DNA from: Flavimaricola marinus
GTDB taxonomy: Bacteria; Pseudomonadota; Alphaproteobacteria; Rhodobacterales; Rhodobacteraceae
Assembly: GCF_900184895.1 (NCBI RefSeq)
Contig: NZ_FXZK01000001.1
Coordinates: 310,001-374,000 of the forward strand
Length of the DNA: 64,000 bases
Direction: 5' to 3'
The notes beneath the pieces were generated by a model, which was not told where the DNA came from, ran no database searches, and saw only the letters and a list, made by a program, of their open reading frames with translations. Positions 8,873 to 17,909 of this stretch are shown piece after piece. The first letter of the stretch is position 1. Every line of letters begins with the position of its first letter. The position numbers were made by a program, and so were the translations under genes.

Positions 8873-10000
8873 ATGAAACCGACCACCGAAACCGAGCTCT
8901 CTGAGGCAGTGGCGCAGGCCAACGGACCGCTTAAGATCTCTGCCGGCGGGACGCGCGGAATTGGACGGCAGATAGATGGCGCACCTCTCAACATGACTGG
9001 ACTGAGCGGGATCACCCTTTACGAGCCTGGTGCGCTGACGATCGTGGCACAGGCAGGAACGCCGCTGGCGGAGATCGAAGCCGCACTTGCATCTGAAAAA
9101 CAGCGCCTTGCATTCGAACCGATGGACTGCCGCAAAGTTCTCGGCACCTCCGGATCGCCGACCATCGGTGGCGTGATCGCGACCAACTCCAGCGGTCCGC
9201 GCCGGGTCGTCGTCGGGGCCGCCCGCGATCACATGCTAGGAGTGCGGTTCGTGGATGGGACCGGGCGGGTTCTGAAGAATGGCGGTCGCGTGATGAAGAA
9301 CGTGACGGGATATGATCTGGTGAAACTGATGACCGGCTCGTATGGCACCTTGGGGGTGATCAGCGAGGTCAGTCTCAAGGTTCTGCCGACACCGGAGACG
9401 GAAGGCACGCTCACGATCCATGGATTGTCGGTTGAGCGCGCCGTGGCAGCCATGTCGGCCGCCCTTACCTCGCCTTTTGAAGTCACCGGTGCGGCGCATC
9501 TGATCCAGTCGGACGCCGGTTCACCAGAAACGTTGCTGCGCATTGAAGGATTCGAGGCCTCGGTGGCCTATCGGCTCGCAAGACTGAAAGACGCATTGTA
9601 CGCTTTTGGAGACGTTCAAACCAGCGGTGCTCAGTCACCTTCGGACCGTTGGCGAGAGATACGTGATCTCGCATTCTGGGCGGACTGCGCTGACGACATT
9701 TGGCGCCTGTCTGTTCGCCCTTCAGATGCGCCGGGGATCGTCGCCAGACTACCGGCGGGAGCACGGGTTGTACTCGATTGGGGCGGTGGATTGATATGGG
9801 CGGCAGTTCCCAACGCGACCGATCTGCGAGCTGAACTGGGATCGTTCTCAGGACACGCCACGCTCATCAAGGCGCGTGGCGAAGTGCGTCCGTCTATTCC
9901 GATTTTTCACCCCGAACCGACGGCGATTGCGGCACTCAATGCAGGGCTCAGAGCGCAGTTTGATCCAAGAGGGATATTGAATCCCGGGCTCATGAACTGA
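8873..10000 (+). CDS. glcE: Glycolate oxidase subunit GlcE (FAD-binding)
   Basis: 375 residues from the ATG at 8873; the earlier in-frame start at 8738 would overlap glcD and is rejected. A PCMH FAD-binding domain is visible (ISAGGTRGIGR near residue 20; later GGVIATNSSGPRR and NGGRVMKNVTGYDLVKLM), typical of GlcE. It lacks the C-terminal catalytic half found in GlcD, as expected for this accessory flavoprotein. It is separated from glcD by 71 nt and from glcF by an unusual 332-nt spacer. Confidence 0.93.
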   Translation: MKPTTETELSEAVAQANGPLKISAGGTRGIGRQIDGAPLNMTGLSGITLYEPGALTIVAQAGTPLAEIEAALASEKQRLAFEPMDCRKVLGTSGSPTIGGVIATNSSGPRRVVVGAARDHMLGVRFVDGTGRVLKNGGRVMKNVTGYDLVKLMTGSYGTLGVISEVSLKVLPTPETEGTLTIHGLSVERAVAAMSAALTSPFEVTGAAHLIQSDAGSPETLLRIEGFEASVAYRLARLKDALYAFGDVQTSGAQSPSDRWREIRDLAFWADCADDIWRLSVRPSDAPGIVARLPAGARVVLDWGGGLIWAAVPNATDLRAELGSFSGHATLIKARGEVRPSIPIFHPEPTAIAALNAGLRAQFDPRGILNPGLMN

Positions 10001-10332
10001 TGTCGTCCCTCGTCGCCCTTCCCAATGGTCCGGACAACTCTCATGCCGATTGCATAGGCACGTCATTGGCTCTGGACGATTGGGCAGAACATTTTTTGGC
10101 ATTGCGCAGTGTCGGCGTCACCGATTTCCGCTTGCCCAACGCTAGGCCCGAATGCTGCTCGGCACTTTCCGTCAGGGCGGCTGACGGAGTGCCTTCCCCC
10201 ACTGGCTCGGCCGAGCAGAGAACTGGCGTTGCCAATCAATTGACGACCATGCACCGCCGACACGACGCGTTTGAAAACAGGTCCTTGAGCCTTGCCTTGG
10301 TGTGTCCATCAGTTTCAGGAGGGGTCTGACCC
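10001..10332 (+). other. Spacer between glcE and glcF with a stable hairpin
   Basis: In most glc operons glcE and glcF are close together; here 332 nt lie between them. A strong hairpin spans 10161-10193: GGCAC/GTGCC outside, a TT bulge, then TCCGTCAG/CTGACGGA closed by a 5-nt loop. An open frame of 109 codons starts in the glcE stop (10000-10329) and ends just before glcF, but its residues resemble no family I know and its composition is atypical. I treat it as a doubtful gene. The glcF ribosome site (AGGAGGGG, 10318-10325) lies at the end. Confidence 0.45.
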
Positions 10333-11667
10333 ATGCAAACGACGTTTACGCCGAAGCAACTCGAAGACCCTGCTATCGCGCGGGCGAATGAAATCCTTCG
10401 CAGTTGTGTTCATTGTGGGTTTTGCACGGCAACCTGCCCGACCTATCAGGTTTTGAATGACGAGTTGGATAGCCCGCGCGGCCGGATATACCTGATCAAG
10501 GATATGCTCGAAAACGAGCGGGTCCCTGATGCCAAGACCGTGGGGCATATCGACAAGTGCCTGTCTTGTCTGGCCTGCATGACCACCTGCCCATCCGGGG
10601 TGCACTACATGCATCTCGTGGACCATGCCCGAGCATACATTGAGAAAACGTACAAGAGACCCTTGTCGGATAGGGTCTTGCGCTGGGTTCTTGCACAAAT
10701 CCTACCTTACCCCACCCGCTTTCGGCTGGCCCTTCTTGGTGCCAAGATCGGGCGCCCCTTTGCTAAGTTGATCCCGGACCGAAGGCTACGGGCGATGCTG
10801 GAGATGGCGCCAAAACAAATTCCCCCGGTCAGCCGGAACGACGATCCCCAGAGCTTCGCGCCCAATATTGCCCCCAAGAAGCGGGTCGCTTTGATGACTG
10901 GCTGTGCCCAAAAGGCGCTGAATACCGATATCAACGACGCCACGATCCGGCTGCTCACCCGACTGGGATGCGAAGTGGTCGTGGCAGAAGGTGCCGGCTG
11001 CTGTGGGGCGCTGACCCACCACATGGGCAAGGAGGCGGAAAGCCACGCCAACGCCGCAAAGAACATCCGCGCCTGGACACGCGAGATTGACGGGCAAGGG
11101 CTTGATGCCATCGTGATCAATACCTCCGGCTGCGGAACGACGGTCAAGGACTATTGGCATATGTTCCGCAACGACCCGTTGGCGAGCGATGCCAAGAGGA
11201 TTTCTGAAAGGGCCATGGATATTTCAGAGGTGCTGATGCAGCTCGACTTCCCTAAAGGCGCGCCAAAGGACTTGCGCGTCGCCTATCACGCCGCCTGTTC
11301 GTTGCAACATGGACAACAGATCAAGACCTTTCCAAAAGACCTGCTCAAGAAGGCCGGCTTTACGGTGGTGGAACCTGCGGATAGCCACTTGTGCTGCGGA
11401 TCTGCCGGAACCTACAACTTGATGCAGCCCGAAATATCGAGGCAGTTGAAAGCCCGCAAAGTCGAGACGCTTGAAGCAATCGGGCCCGACATCATCGCCG
11501 CCGGCAACATCGGCTGTATGATGCAGATTGGCAGCGGCACCGGCGTGCCGATCGTGCATACGGTCGAACTGCTGGACTGGGCCACGGGCGGCCCCCAGCC
11601 CCCAGCCCTGACAGCATCGCGCCAAGATGCGCCGCAAATTCCCGACCTGCGGCGCTCGTTGACCTAA
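10333..11667 (+). CDS. glcF: Glycolate oxidase iron-sulfur subunit GlcF
   Basis: 444 residues. Two 4Fe-4S motifs: Cys25, 28, 31, 35 followed by Pro, and Cys76, 79, 82, 86 followed by Pro. Two CCG domains follow, with the GCCGALTHHMG and LCCGSAGTYN signatures of heterodisulfide-reductase-like subunits. It takes electrons from GlcD/GlcE to the membrane quinone pool. The ATG is preceded by a strong AGGAGGGG site 7 nt upstream, so translation is independent of glcE despite the long spacer. Confidence 0.95.
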   Translation: MQTTFTPKQLEDPAIARANEILRSCVHCGFCTATCPTYQVLNDELDSPRGRIYLIKDMLENERVPDAKTVGHIDKCLSCLACMTTCPSGVHYMHLVDHARAYIEKTYKRPLSDRVLRWVLAQILPYPTRFRLALLGAKIGRPFAKLIPDRRLRAMLEMAPKQIPPVSRNDDPQSFAPNIAPKKRVALMTGCAQKALNTDINDATIRLLTRLGCEVVVAEGAGCCGALTHHMGKEAESHANAAKNIRAWTREIDGQGLDAIVINTSGCGTTVKDYWHMFRNDPLASDAKRISERAMDISEVLMQLDFPKGAPKDLRVAYHAACSLQHGQQIKTFPKDLLKKAGFTVVEPADSHLCCGSAGTYNLMQPEISRQLKARKVETLEAIGPDIIAAGNIGCMMQIGSGTGVPIVHTVELLDWATGGPQPPALTASRQDAPQIPDLRRSLT

Positions 11668-11733
11668 TTTGCCCTATTCTTGCCTCACGCCTTTGCTATG
11701 TTTCCGCTCAGTCGGGCAGGAGAGAAAGACCAG

Positions 11734-12543
11734 ATGCGAAACCTTATTGCAGCGCTTGGGCTGTGCCTTGGCCTGTCTCTGTCTGCCGATGCTCAAACCG
11801 CACTCAACAGCCTGCAGACAGGTGATGACGCGCGCGGCTGGGAGGCTGTGGGTCGCCTCGATATTGCAGGCAAAGGCTTCTGCACGGGTGCATTGATCGC
11901 CCCCAATCTGGTCTTGACCGCTGCACATTGCCTGTTTGACCGATCGACCGGAGAGCGGGTCGATCCCGGTCGGATCGAGTTTCAGGCCGGGCTGCGCAAT
12001 GGTCGCGCCGAAGCCTACAGGGATGTCCGACGGGCCGTGACGCCCGAGGGCTACGTGTTCGATATTCACTCTTCGACACAAACGACCCGTCAGGACGTCG
12101 CTCTACTGGAACTGAGCCAACCCATTCGGCTCAACCAGATCCAGCCATTCGAAACCGTTCGGAATCTGCAACGTGGCATGGAAGTCGGAATTGTCTCATA
12201 TGCCCACGACCGCGCAGATGCGCCCTCGCTACAAGAAGTGTGCGGCGTCTTGGGTCAGGCAGAAGGAGTGCTGGTTCTCTCCTGCGATGTCGATTTCGGT
12301 TCCTCCGGGGCGCCGATCTTTGTGATTGAGGGCGGTGTGGCGCGCATCGTTTCCGTCGTTTCGGCCAAAGCGGAACTCGATGGACAACGCGTGGCGCTCG
12401 GCACGTCACTGGACGAACCGCTTGCGGAATTGCGGGCCAGCCTTGCCGCCGGTGGCGGTGTCTTTCAAGATGCGGCCCCCCGGGTTCGGGTCTTGGGTGG
12501 CGGCGAACGCGCCGAGACCGGAGCGAAATTTGTTCGGCCCTAG
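11734..12543 (+). CDS. Secreted trypsin-like serine protease
   Basis: 269 residues from the ATG at 11734, chosen because CAGGAGAG lies 10 nt upstream and a signal peptide follows (MRNLIAALGLCLGLSLSADA). The catalytic triad of an S1-type protease is visible: His65 in TAAHC, Asp121 in RQDVALLEL and Ser191 in FGSSGAP. The last differs from canonical GDSGGP but keeps the nucleophile and oxyanion glycine. It is probably periplasmic; the substrate is unknown. The next gene downstream is hsp20, but a separate promoter appears to lie between them. Confidence 0.85.
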   Translation: MRNLIAALGLCLGLSLSADAQTALNSLQTGDDARGWEAVGRLDIAGKGFCTGALIAPNLVLTAAHCLFDRSTGERVDPGRIEFQAGLRNGRAEAYRDVRRAVTPEGYVFDIHSSTQTTRQDVALLELSQPIRLNQIQPFETVRNLQRGMEVGIVSYAHDRADAPSLQEVCGVLGQAEGVLVLSCDVDFGSSGAPIFVIEGGVARIVSVVSAKAELDGQRVALGTSLDEPLAELRASLAAGGGVFQDAAPRVRVLGGGERAETGAKFVRP

Positions 12544-12547
12544 GGGT

Positions 12548-12576
12548 CTTGAAACGGCACCCATCGCTTTCTAAAT
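12548..12576 (+). promoter_or_regulatory. Candidate heat-shock (sigma-32) promoter of hsp20
   Basis: CTTGAAA (12548-12554) matches the sigma-32 -35 element well; CTAAAT (12571-12576), 16 nt further on, is a partial match to the alphaproteobacterial -10. A start a few bases later would place the transcript's first bases at the first hairpin of the thermometer-like leader (12583). The -10 is weak, so the call is tentative. Confidence 0.4.
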
Positions 12577-12582
12577 CTTGCT

Positions 12583-12667
12583 CACAGGGTGCCAATCGGG
12601 CCCTGTGAAACCGTTGCCTGTCCATCTGGAAGGCTCAACTTGTTGTCGCTCAATGGAGGATAACCCC
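12583..12667 (+). promoter_or_regulatory. ROSE-like RNA thermometer in the hsp20 leader
   Basis: Three consecutive hairpins precede the start codon: CACAGGG/CCCTGTG (12583-12607), GTTGCCT-G-TCC / GGA-AGGC-TC-AAC (12613-12639), and TTGTC-G-CTC / GAG-GATAA (12643-12663). The third contains the ROSE signature UYGCU (here UCGCU, 12646-12650) paired with the Shine-Dalgarno GGAGGA (12655-12660), with the conserved G at 12648 bulged. In ROSE elements this G opposite the ribosome site melts with heat. The location upstream of an hsp20 gene is the classic one. Pairings were found by eye. Confidence 0.72.
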
Positions 12668-13135
12668 ATGCGAACCTATGACTTTGCCCCGCTTCATCGT
12701 GCCACTGTCGGTTTTGACCAGATCGCTGATCTGATGGACCGCGTGATGACCAATGAAGGCAGTCAAACGAACTATCCCCCCTACAACATCGAGAAAACGT
12801 CCGACGACGGTTGGCGTATTTCGATTGCAGTTGCGGGATTTTCCGACACGGACCTGAACGTCGAAGTGCGGGAACACGCTCTGCTCGTCGCCGCCCGCAA
12901 GCCTGAAACCGACGGCGAAACCCGCTATCTGCATCGCGGTATCGCCACCCGCGCATTCGAGCGTCGGTTCCATCTCGCCGACCACGTGCGCGTCACCGGT
13001 GCCAGCCACGAGAACGGAATGCTGCACATCGATCTGGTCCGCGAAGTCCCGGAAGCGCTGAAACCGCGCCGGATCGAAATCGCCAAGTCGCAGAGCACTT
13101 CTGCCAATTTGGTTGAAAGTCAGCCTGTAAACTAA
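12668..13135 (+). CDS. Small heat-shock protein Hsp20 (IbpA family)
   Basis: 155 residues from the ATG at 12668, 8 nt after GGAGG. The first 35 residues resemble IbpA (MRTYDFAPLHRATVGFDQIADLMD), followed by the alpha-crystallin domain (about 38-135) with NIEKTSDDGWRISIAVAGF and a C-terminal A-x-x-x-L motif region. The conserved LADHVRVTGASHENGMLHIDL strand is present. It is an ATP-independent holdase that binds unfolding proteins. Expression is probably controlled by heat at both promoter and leader. Confidence 0.93.
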   Translation: MRTYDFAPLHRATVGFDQIADLMDRVMTNEGSQTNYPPYNIEKTSDDGWRISIAVAGFSDTDLNVEVREHALLVAARKPETDGETRYLHRGIATRAFERRFHLADHVRVTGASHENGMLHIDLVREVPEALKPRRIEIAKSQSTSANLVESQPVN

Positions 13136-13144
13136 GGCGGTTCA

Positions 13145-13170
13145 GGCAAGGTGGGGCAGCCCACCTTGCC
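13145..13170. terminator. Hairpin between convergent hsp20 and polA
   Basis: GGCAAGGTGGG (13145-13155) pairs perfectly with CCCACCTTGCC (13160-13170) around a 4-nt loop, 10 nt after the hsp20 stop. There is no T-run on either side, so it is either a Rho-assisted 3' end or a stabilising hairpin rather than a textbook intrinsic terminator. Confidence 0.5.
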
Positions 13171-13229
13171 GTCCACTAGCTACGCTGTGCGACTGCAAGC
13201 GGCTTTTACGACGTTGAAAACAGCGGGCA

Positions 13230-16043
13230 CTAGTGGGCCTCAGCCCAAGTCGCGCCCTGCCCCCCGTCGACAGCCAAATGCACATCGAGCTTCACGGCAG
13301 GATCGGCCGCCCCTTCCATCACATTGCGAGCCACCTCTATCAGATCGTCAGCCGCTTCGGCATCGACCTCGAACAGGAGTTCGTCGTGAACCTGCAAGAG
13401 CATTCGCGCAGGAATACGTTCTATGGCGGTGTCCATCCGCGTCATCGCCCGGCGGATGACATCTGCCGCAGTGCCCTGAATTGGCGCATTGATTGCCGCC
13501 CGCTTTGCAAACCCGGCAGTCGGCCCCTTTGAATTGATCTCCGGGGTGTGGATTTTCCGGCCGAATAGAGTCTGGACATAGCCATGCTCTTTGGCAAAGG
13601 CGACGGTGTCATCCATGTAGGCGCGAATTCCCGGGAACCGTTCGAAATAGCGGTCGATGAACCCCTGTGCCTGATCCCGCGGGATCCGCAGGTTGCGGGC
13701 GAGTCCAAACCCCGAAATTCCGTAGATCACGCCAAAGTTGATCGCCTTGGCCTGACGCCGGACCTCCGGGGTCATCTCGTCCAATGGCACATCGAACATC
13801 TCGGACGCGGTCATGGCGTGAATGTCGACGCCATCGACAAACGCTTGCTTGAGCGCCGGAATCCCAGCGACATGTGCTAGGATCCGCAACTCGATTTGGG
13901 AATAGTCGAGCGACACCAGCACTTTTCCATCATCGGCCACAAAGGCCTCTCGGATGCGACGGCCCTCTTCGGACCGCACCGGAATGTTCTGCAGATTGGG
14001 GTCGGTGGACGCGAGCCGGCCAGTGTTCGCTCCGGCAATCGAGTATGAGGTGTGGACGCGCCCCGTATCGGGATTGATATGTTCCTGCAGCGCATCTGTG
14101 TAGGTAGATTTGAGCTTGGAAAGTTGCCGCCAATCCAGAATCCGCCGCGGCAAGTCGTGGATCGTCGCCAGATCCTCCAGAACGTCCGCGCCTGTGGAAT
14201 AGGCCCCGGTCTTGCCGGTCGATGGCTTCTTGCCGTCCGGCAATGTCAGGCCCATCTCATCGAACATGATCTCGCCCAATTGCTTGGGCGAACCGACATT
14301 GAAGGATCGGCCGGCGAGTTCATGGATCTCCGCTTCCAACCCTGCCATTTTTTGGGCGAAGGCGTTTGACATCCTGCTCAGAGTGTCACGGTCGACCTTG
14401 ATCCCTGCCATTTCCATACGCGCGAGGACAGGCACCAATGGCCTCTCCAAGGTCTCATAGACGGTCGTTACACCGACGCGGTGCAGCTTGGGCTTGAATG
14501 CCTGCCAGAGGCGCAGAGTGATGTCGGCATCTTCTGCAGCGTATTTGACCGCATCGTCCACAGGCACCCGATCAAATGTGACAGCAGCTTTCCCAGTTCC
14601 CAGCAGGCTTTTGATTTCAATCGGTTTATGCGACAGATACCGCTCGCTCAATCCGTCCATGCCATGGTTGTGCAAGCCACCATGCATCGCATAGCTCATG
14701 AGCATCGTATCGTCGATCGGCGCCACATCGACACCCAAGAGCGCAAAGATCTTGGCGTCGTATTTCATGTTCTGCCCGATCTTGAGCACGGAAGGGTCCT
14801 CGAGGAGAGGACGCAGCATCCCAAGAACCTCGTCGCGGTCCATCTGCCCCTCGGCCAAGTCATCCGATCCGAACAAATCATCCCCGCGAGATGCCTTGTG
14901 CGCGATGGGAATGTAGCAAGCCTGCCCCGGTTCCACGCACAGCGAAATACCGACGATATCCGCGCGCATTTCGTCGAGGCTCGTCGTTTCCGTGTCGACG
15001 GCGACGTAGCCAGCCTGCACTATGCGGTCTATCCACACCTGAAGCGCCGAAGCGTCAGAAACACATTCATATTTGTCGGCGTCGAATGGCACCGCCTCGA
15101 CCTCGTCAGCGGCAGCCTCCGCAGCCGGCTCGGCGATAACCGGAGGCTCTGTCCCCAATTTGGCCGCAATACGCTGCGTGATCGTGCGAAACTCCATTTC
15201 GCTGAGAAAGCCGAGCAATACATCCGGCTCCGGATCGCGCACTTCCAGGTCTTCGAGCGTGAAGTCCAAATCCATGTCGCAGTCGAGCTGAACCAACCGT
15301 TTGGACATCTCGATCTGGGCTCGCTTTTCGATCAGGGTCTCGCGGCGCTTGGGCTGCTTGATCTCACCCGCTCGGTCCAGCAGGCTCTCTAGGTCACCAT
15401 ATTCGTTGATCAGCAGGGCGGCGGTCTTGATCCCGATCCCCGGTGCACCCGGTACGTTGTCGACCGAATCTCCGGCAAGCGCCTGCACATCGACCACCCG
15501 TTCCGGACCCACACCAAACTTCTCGATCACGCCGTCACGGTCGATACGCTTGTTCTTCATCGGATCGAGCATCTCGACGCCATCGCCGACCAACTGCATC
15601 AAATCCTTGTCAGACGATACGATCGTGACGCGGCCACCTGCCTCACGCGCCATGCACGACAGGGTGGCGATGATATCGTCGGCCTCAAATCCCTCTAGTT
15701 CCTTGCAGGCGATGTTGAACGCTTCGGTCGCCTTCCGGGTCAAGGGAATCTGAGGGCGCAGGTCTTCGGGCATCGCCTCGCGGTTTGCCTTGTATAGATC
15801 ATATAGGTCGTTGCGAAACGTGTGGCTTCCCTTGTCGAAGATCACGGCGACATGGGTCGCGGCATCTGCGCCGTTGTTTCCTTCCACATAGCGCTGCAAC
15901 ATGTTGCAAAAGCCGGAAACGGCCCCAACCGGCAAACCGTCGGATTTGCGGGTGAGCGGCGGCAGGGCATGATAAGCGCGAAAGATGAAGGCCGAGCCGT
16001 CAATCAGATGCAGATGGCACCCTTTGCCAAATTTAGTATCCAT
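13230..16043 (-). CDS. polA: DNA polymerase I
   Basis: 937 residues from the ATG at 16043 (MDTKFGKGCHLHLIDGSAF); a start at 16109 would add a non-conserved leader. Three domains are visible: 5'-3' exonuclease (1-about 300), a 3'-5' exonuclease with an intact DTET motif (about residue 345), and the family A polymerase with DYSQIELR, the O-helix RRQAKAINFGVIYG and the VHDE motif near the C-terminus. It performs Okazaki fragment processing and repair synthesis. The intact DTET suggests active proofreading. Confidence 0.97.
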   Translation of the reverse strand: MDTKFGKGCHLHLIDGSAFIFRAYHALPPLTRKSDGLPVGAVSGFCNMLQRYVEGNNGADAATHVAVIFDKGSHTFRNDLYDLYKANREAMPEDLRPQIPLTRKATEAFNIACKELEGFEADDIIATLSCMAREAGGRVTIVSSDKDLMQLVGDGVEMLDPMKNKRIDRDGVIEKFGVGPERVVDVQALAGDSVDNVPGAPGIGIKTAALLINEYGDLESLLDRAGEIKQPKRRETLIEKRAQIEMSKRLVQLDCDMDLDFTLEDLEVRDPEPDVLLGFLSEMEFRTITQRIAAKLGTEPPVIAEPAAEAAADEVEAVPFDADKYECVSDASALQVWIDRIVQAGYVAVDTETTSLDEMRADIVGISLCVEPGQACYIPIAHKASRGDDLFGSDDLAEGQMDRDEVLGMLRPLLEDPSVLKIGQNMKYDAKIFALLGVDVAPIDDTMLMSYAMHGGLHNHGMDGLSERYLSHKPIEIKSLLGTGKAAVTFDRVPVDDAVKYAAEDADITLRLWQAFKPKLHRVGVTTVYETLERPLVPVLARMEMAGIKVDRDTLSRMSNAFAQKMAGLEAEIHELAGRSFNVGSPKQLGEIMFDEMGLTLPDGKKPSTGKTGAYSTGADVLEDLATIHDLPRRILDWRQLSKLKSTYTDALQEHINPDTGRVHTSYSIAGANTGRLASTDPNLQNIPVRSEEGRRIREAFVADDGKVLVSLDYSQIELRILAHVAGIPALKQAFVDGVDIHAMTASEMFDVPLDEMTPEVRRQAKAINFGVIYGISGFGLARNLRIPRDQAQGFIDRYFERFPGIRAYMDDTVAFAKEHGYVQTLFGRKIHTPEINSKGPTAGFAKRAAINAPIQGTAADVIRRAMTRMDTAIERIPARMLLQVHDELLFEVDAEAADDLIEVARNVMEGAADPAVKLDVHLAVDGGQGATWAEAH

Positions 16044-16174
16044 TTGCAGGCTGCCCCATACACTGTTCGACTGTAAACTCGCACGACCAAAGGCGTAGTG
16101 CCACCCCATGCGGCTCCCACAAGAGTAAGCGTCAACGTCGCTTCACCAAGCCCATTGATGGCAGGCAGGTAAAG

Positions 16175-16357
16175 CTACTCCGCCGCATCCTTTGCCGTTT
16201 CGTGCACATAGCGGGCATCGCAATAGCCGCATTCGACCCAGCCCTTGTCCCGCGGAATCGAAAGCCAGACGCGAGGGTGCCCCAAAGCCCCCTCACCGCC
16301 ATCACATGCCACACGCCATGCGGTCACAATCTTGGTCTCAGGGGCAGGGATCGACAT
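16175..16357 (-). CDS. Small zinc-finger domain protein (zf-CHCC type)
   Basis: 60 residues. Cys18, His27, Cys43 and Cys46 form the CHCC zinc site of the NDUFS6/COG4391 family, in the typical context GHPRVWLSI...[13 protein letters not shown]. Bacterial members are small cytoplasmic proteins often found near respiratory or housekeeping genes; a role in complex I has been proposed for the family. It lies about 130 nt from the polA start on the same strand. A shorter frame on the same strand (16132-16314) lacks the motif and is rejected. Confidence 0.85.
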   Translation of the reverse strand: MSIPAPETKIVTAWRVACDGGEGALGHPRVWLSIPRDKGWVECGYCDARYVHETAKDAAE

Positions 16358-16477
16358 AAGGCAGGCCTATCTGGTTGCGGCCGGCCAATCGCCAGCCTAG
16401 ATCGGTTCACATACTACCGCACCCACCCGTCCCCGCAAGCCGCGATTGGACAGGAGCTGGCAAAAGAAGGCACACTC

Positions 16478-17410
16478 ATGACCCGTAACGCCATCGAAAT
16501 CACCGGGCTGACCAAAACCTACAAAGCCACGGGCAAGAGCCCTGCCAAGGAGGCTCTCAAAGGCGTCGATCTGGCCATTCCGCAGGGTGCGATCTTTGGA
16601 CTTCTCGGGCCAAACGGGGCCGGTAAATCCACGATGATCAACATTCTCGCAGGTCTGGTCGTCAAAACGGCCGGAAGCGTCAGAATTTGGGGCTTCGACC
16701 AAGACGTGAACCCCAGACAGAGCCGGGCGGCCATCGGCGTCATGCCACAGGAACTCGTGCTCGACCCCTTCTTCACGCCACGCGGTGCGCTGAACGTCCA
16801 GGCCGGGCTCTACGGCGTGCCGAAATCACAACGCAAGACAGACGAGATCCTCGAACTGATCGGGCTCACCGACAAGGCCGACGCCTATGCACGCTCACTC
16901 TCCGGGGGTATGCGGCGCAGGCTGCTCTTGGGCAAGGCACTGGTCCACAATCCGCGAATTCTGGTCTTGGACGAGCCAACCGCCGGCGTGGACATCGAAT
17001 TGCGCAACATGCTTTGGGCCAATGTGCGGCGGCTGAATGAAGAGCGTGGCATGACCATCATCCTCACCACCCACTACCTCGAAGAAGCACAAGAAATGTG
17101 CGACGAGATTGCAATCATCAACCATGGGCAATTGGTGACGCGCGACAGCACGGCCAATTTGCTTGGACGGATCAGCGGCAAGACCCTGATCGTCACACCG
17201 ACAAGCGAAACCACGGCGCCGGAGATGCCCGACGGCATCACCTGCACAGCAAAGCCGGGCGGCACTCTCGCCTTCGCCTATGACAACAGCAAACTCAGCG
17301 CCGACGCGGTGCTGGACGCTATCCGGAGCAAAGGCATCGGCATTCAAGACGTGCGCAGCGAAGAGGCCGACCTCGAGGACGTCTTCCTCTCCATCACGAG
17401 CTCGCGCTAG
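16478..17410 (+). CDS. ABC-2 type transporter ATP-binding protein, without adjacent permease
   Basis: 310 residues from the ATG at 16478, with AAAGAAGG 8 nt upstream; the longer frame from 16202 overlaps the divergent zinc-finger gene. Walker A GPNGAGKST, signature LSGGMRRR and Walker B ILVLDEPT are present, with a C-terminal extension (about 230-310) like NatA/YadG-type exporters. Its preferred partner, an ABC-2 permease, would normally follow, but the next gene is hit on the other strand. The substrate is unknown. Confidence 0.9.
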   Translation: MTRNAIEITGLTKTYKATGKSPAKEALKGVDLAIPQGAIFGLLGPNGAGKSTMINILAGLVVKTAGSVRIWGFDQDVNPRQSRAAIGVMPQELVLDPFFTPRGALNVQAGLYGVPKSQRKTDEILELIGLTDKADAYARSLSGGMRRRLLLGKALVHNPRILVLDEPTAGVDIELRNMLWANVRRLNEERGMTIILTTHYLEEAQEMCDEIAIINHGQLVTRDSTANLLGRISGKTLIVTPTSETTAPEMPDGITCTAKPGGTLAFAYDNSKLSADAVLDAIRSKGIGIQDVRSEEADLEDVFLSITSSR

Positions 17411-17532
17411 CCTTCATCTTGGCCAGCAAACTCCCGCCGGAGGCAGCTGGCCGACAAGACAGCCACTCCGAAACGAGTTGCATCGCGCAAACACACGGGC
17501 GCGACACCACTGCGCGGTAGCGCGCGATTGGA

Positions 17533-17901
17533 TCAGCTCTGCGGCACCACCAGCGGTCCAATGCGGCGGCCGGCCAGGATGTGCAGATGGAAATGCGGCA
17601 CTTCCTGCATGCCGTGTTCTCGACTGTTTGCGATGGCCCTGAACCCTGCCTCCACACCAAGGATCTCGCAAACCTGAGACACCGCCGACAGGAACCCGAC
17701 CTGTTCCTCGGCGCTCGCATCGCGAGCGAAATGATCCAGACTGACATATGGACCTTTCGGCACCACGAGAACGTGGATCGGTGCCTGTGGCGCGATGTCG
17801 TGAAACGCCAAGGCGTGATCCGTCTCCAACACAGTCTTGTTGGGAATCTCTCCCCGCAAAATCTTGGCAAACAGGTTTTCAGGATCGTAATCGAAGTCCA
17901 T
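17533..17901 (-). CDS. HIT-family nucleotide hydrolase (HINT-like)
   Basis: 122 residues. The histidine triad H103-x-H105-x-H107 lies in VPHFHLHILAGR near the C-terminus, and the N-terminal NLFAKILRGEIPNKTV is typical of bacterial HinT proteins. These hydrolyse aminoacyl-AMP and nucleoside phosphoramidates in the cytosol. The gene is downstream of the glycosyltransferase on the same strand (8-nt gap), so the two are probably co-transcribed. Confidence 0.93.
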   Translation of the reverse strand: MDFDYDPENLFAKILRGEIPNKTVLETDHALAFHDIAPQAPIHVLVVPKGPYVSLDHFARDASAEEQVGFLSAVSQVCEILGVEAGFRAIANSREHGMQEVPHFHLHILAGRRIGPLVVPQS

Positions 17902-17909
17902 TTGGCACC

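Noticed and set aside
10000-10329. 109-codon frame between glcE and glcF as a gene
   Set aside because: No recognisable family or ribosome site; it contains the stem-loop. Kept only as a doubtful item in the spacer entry.
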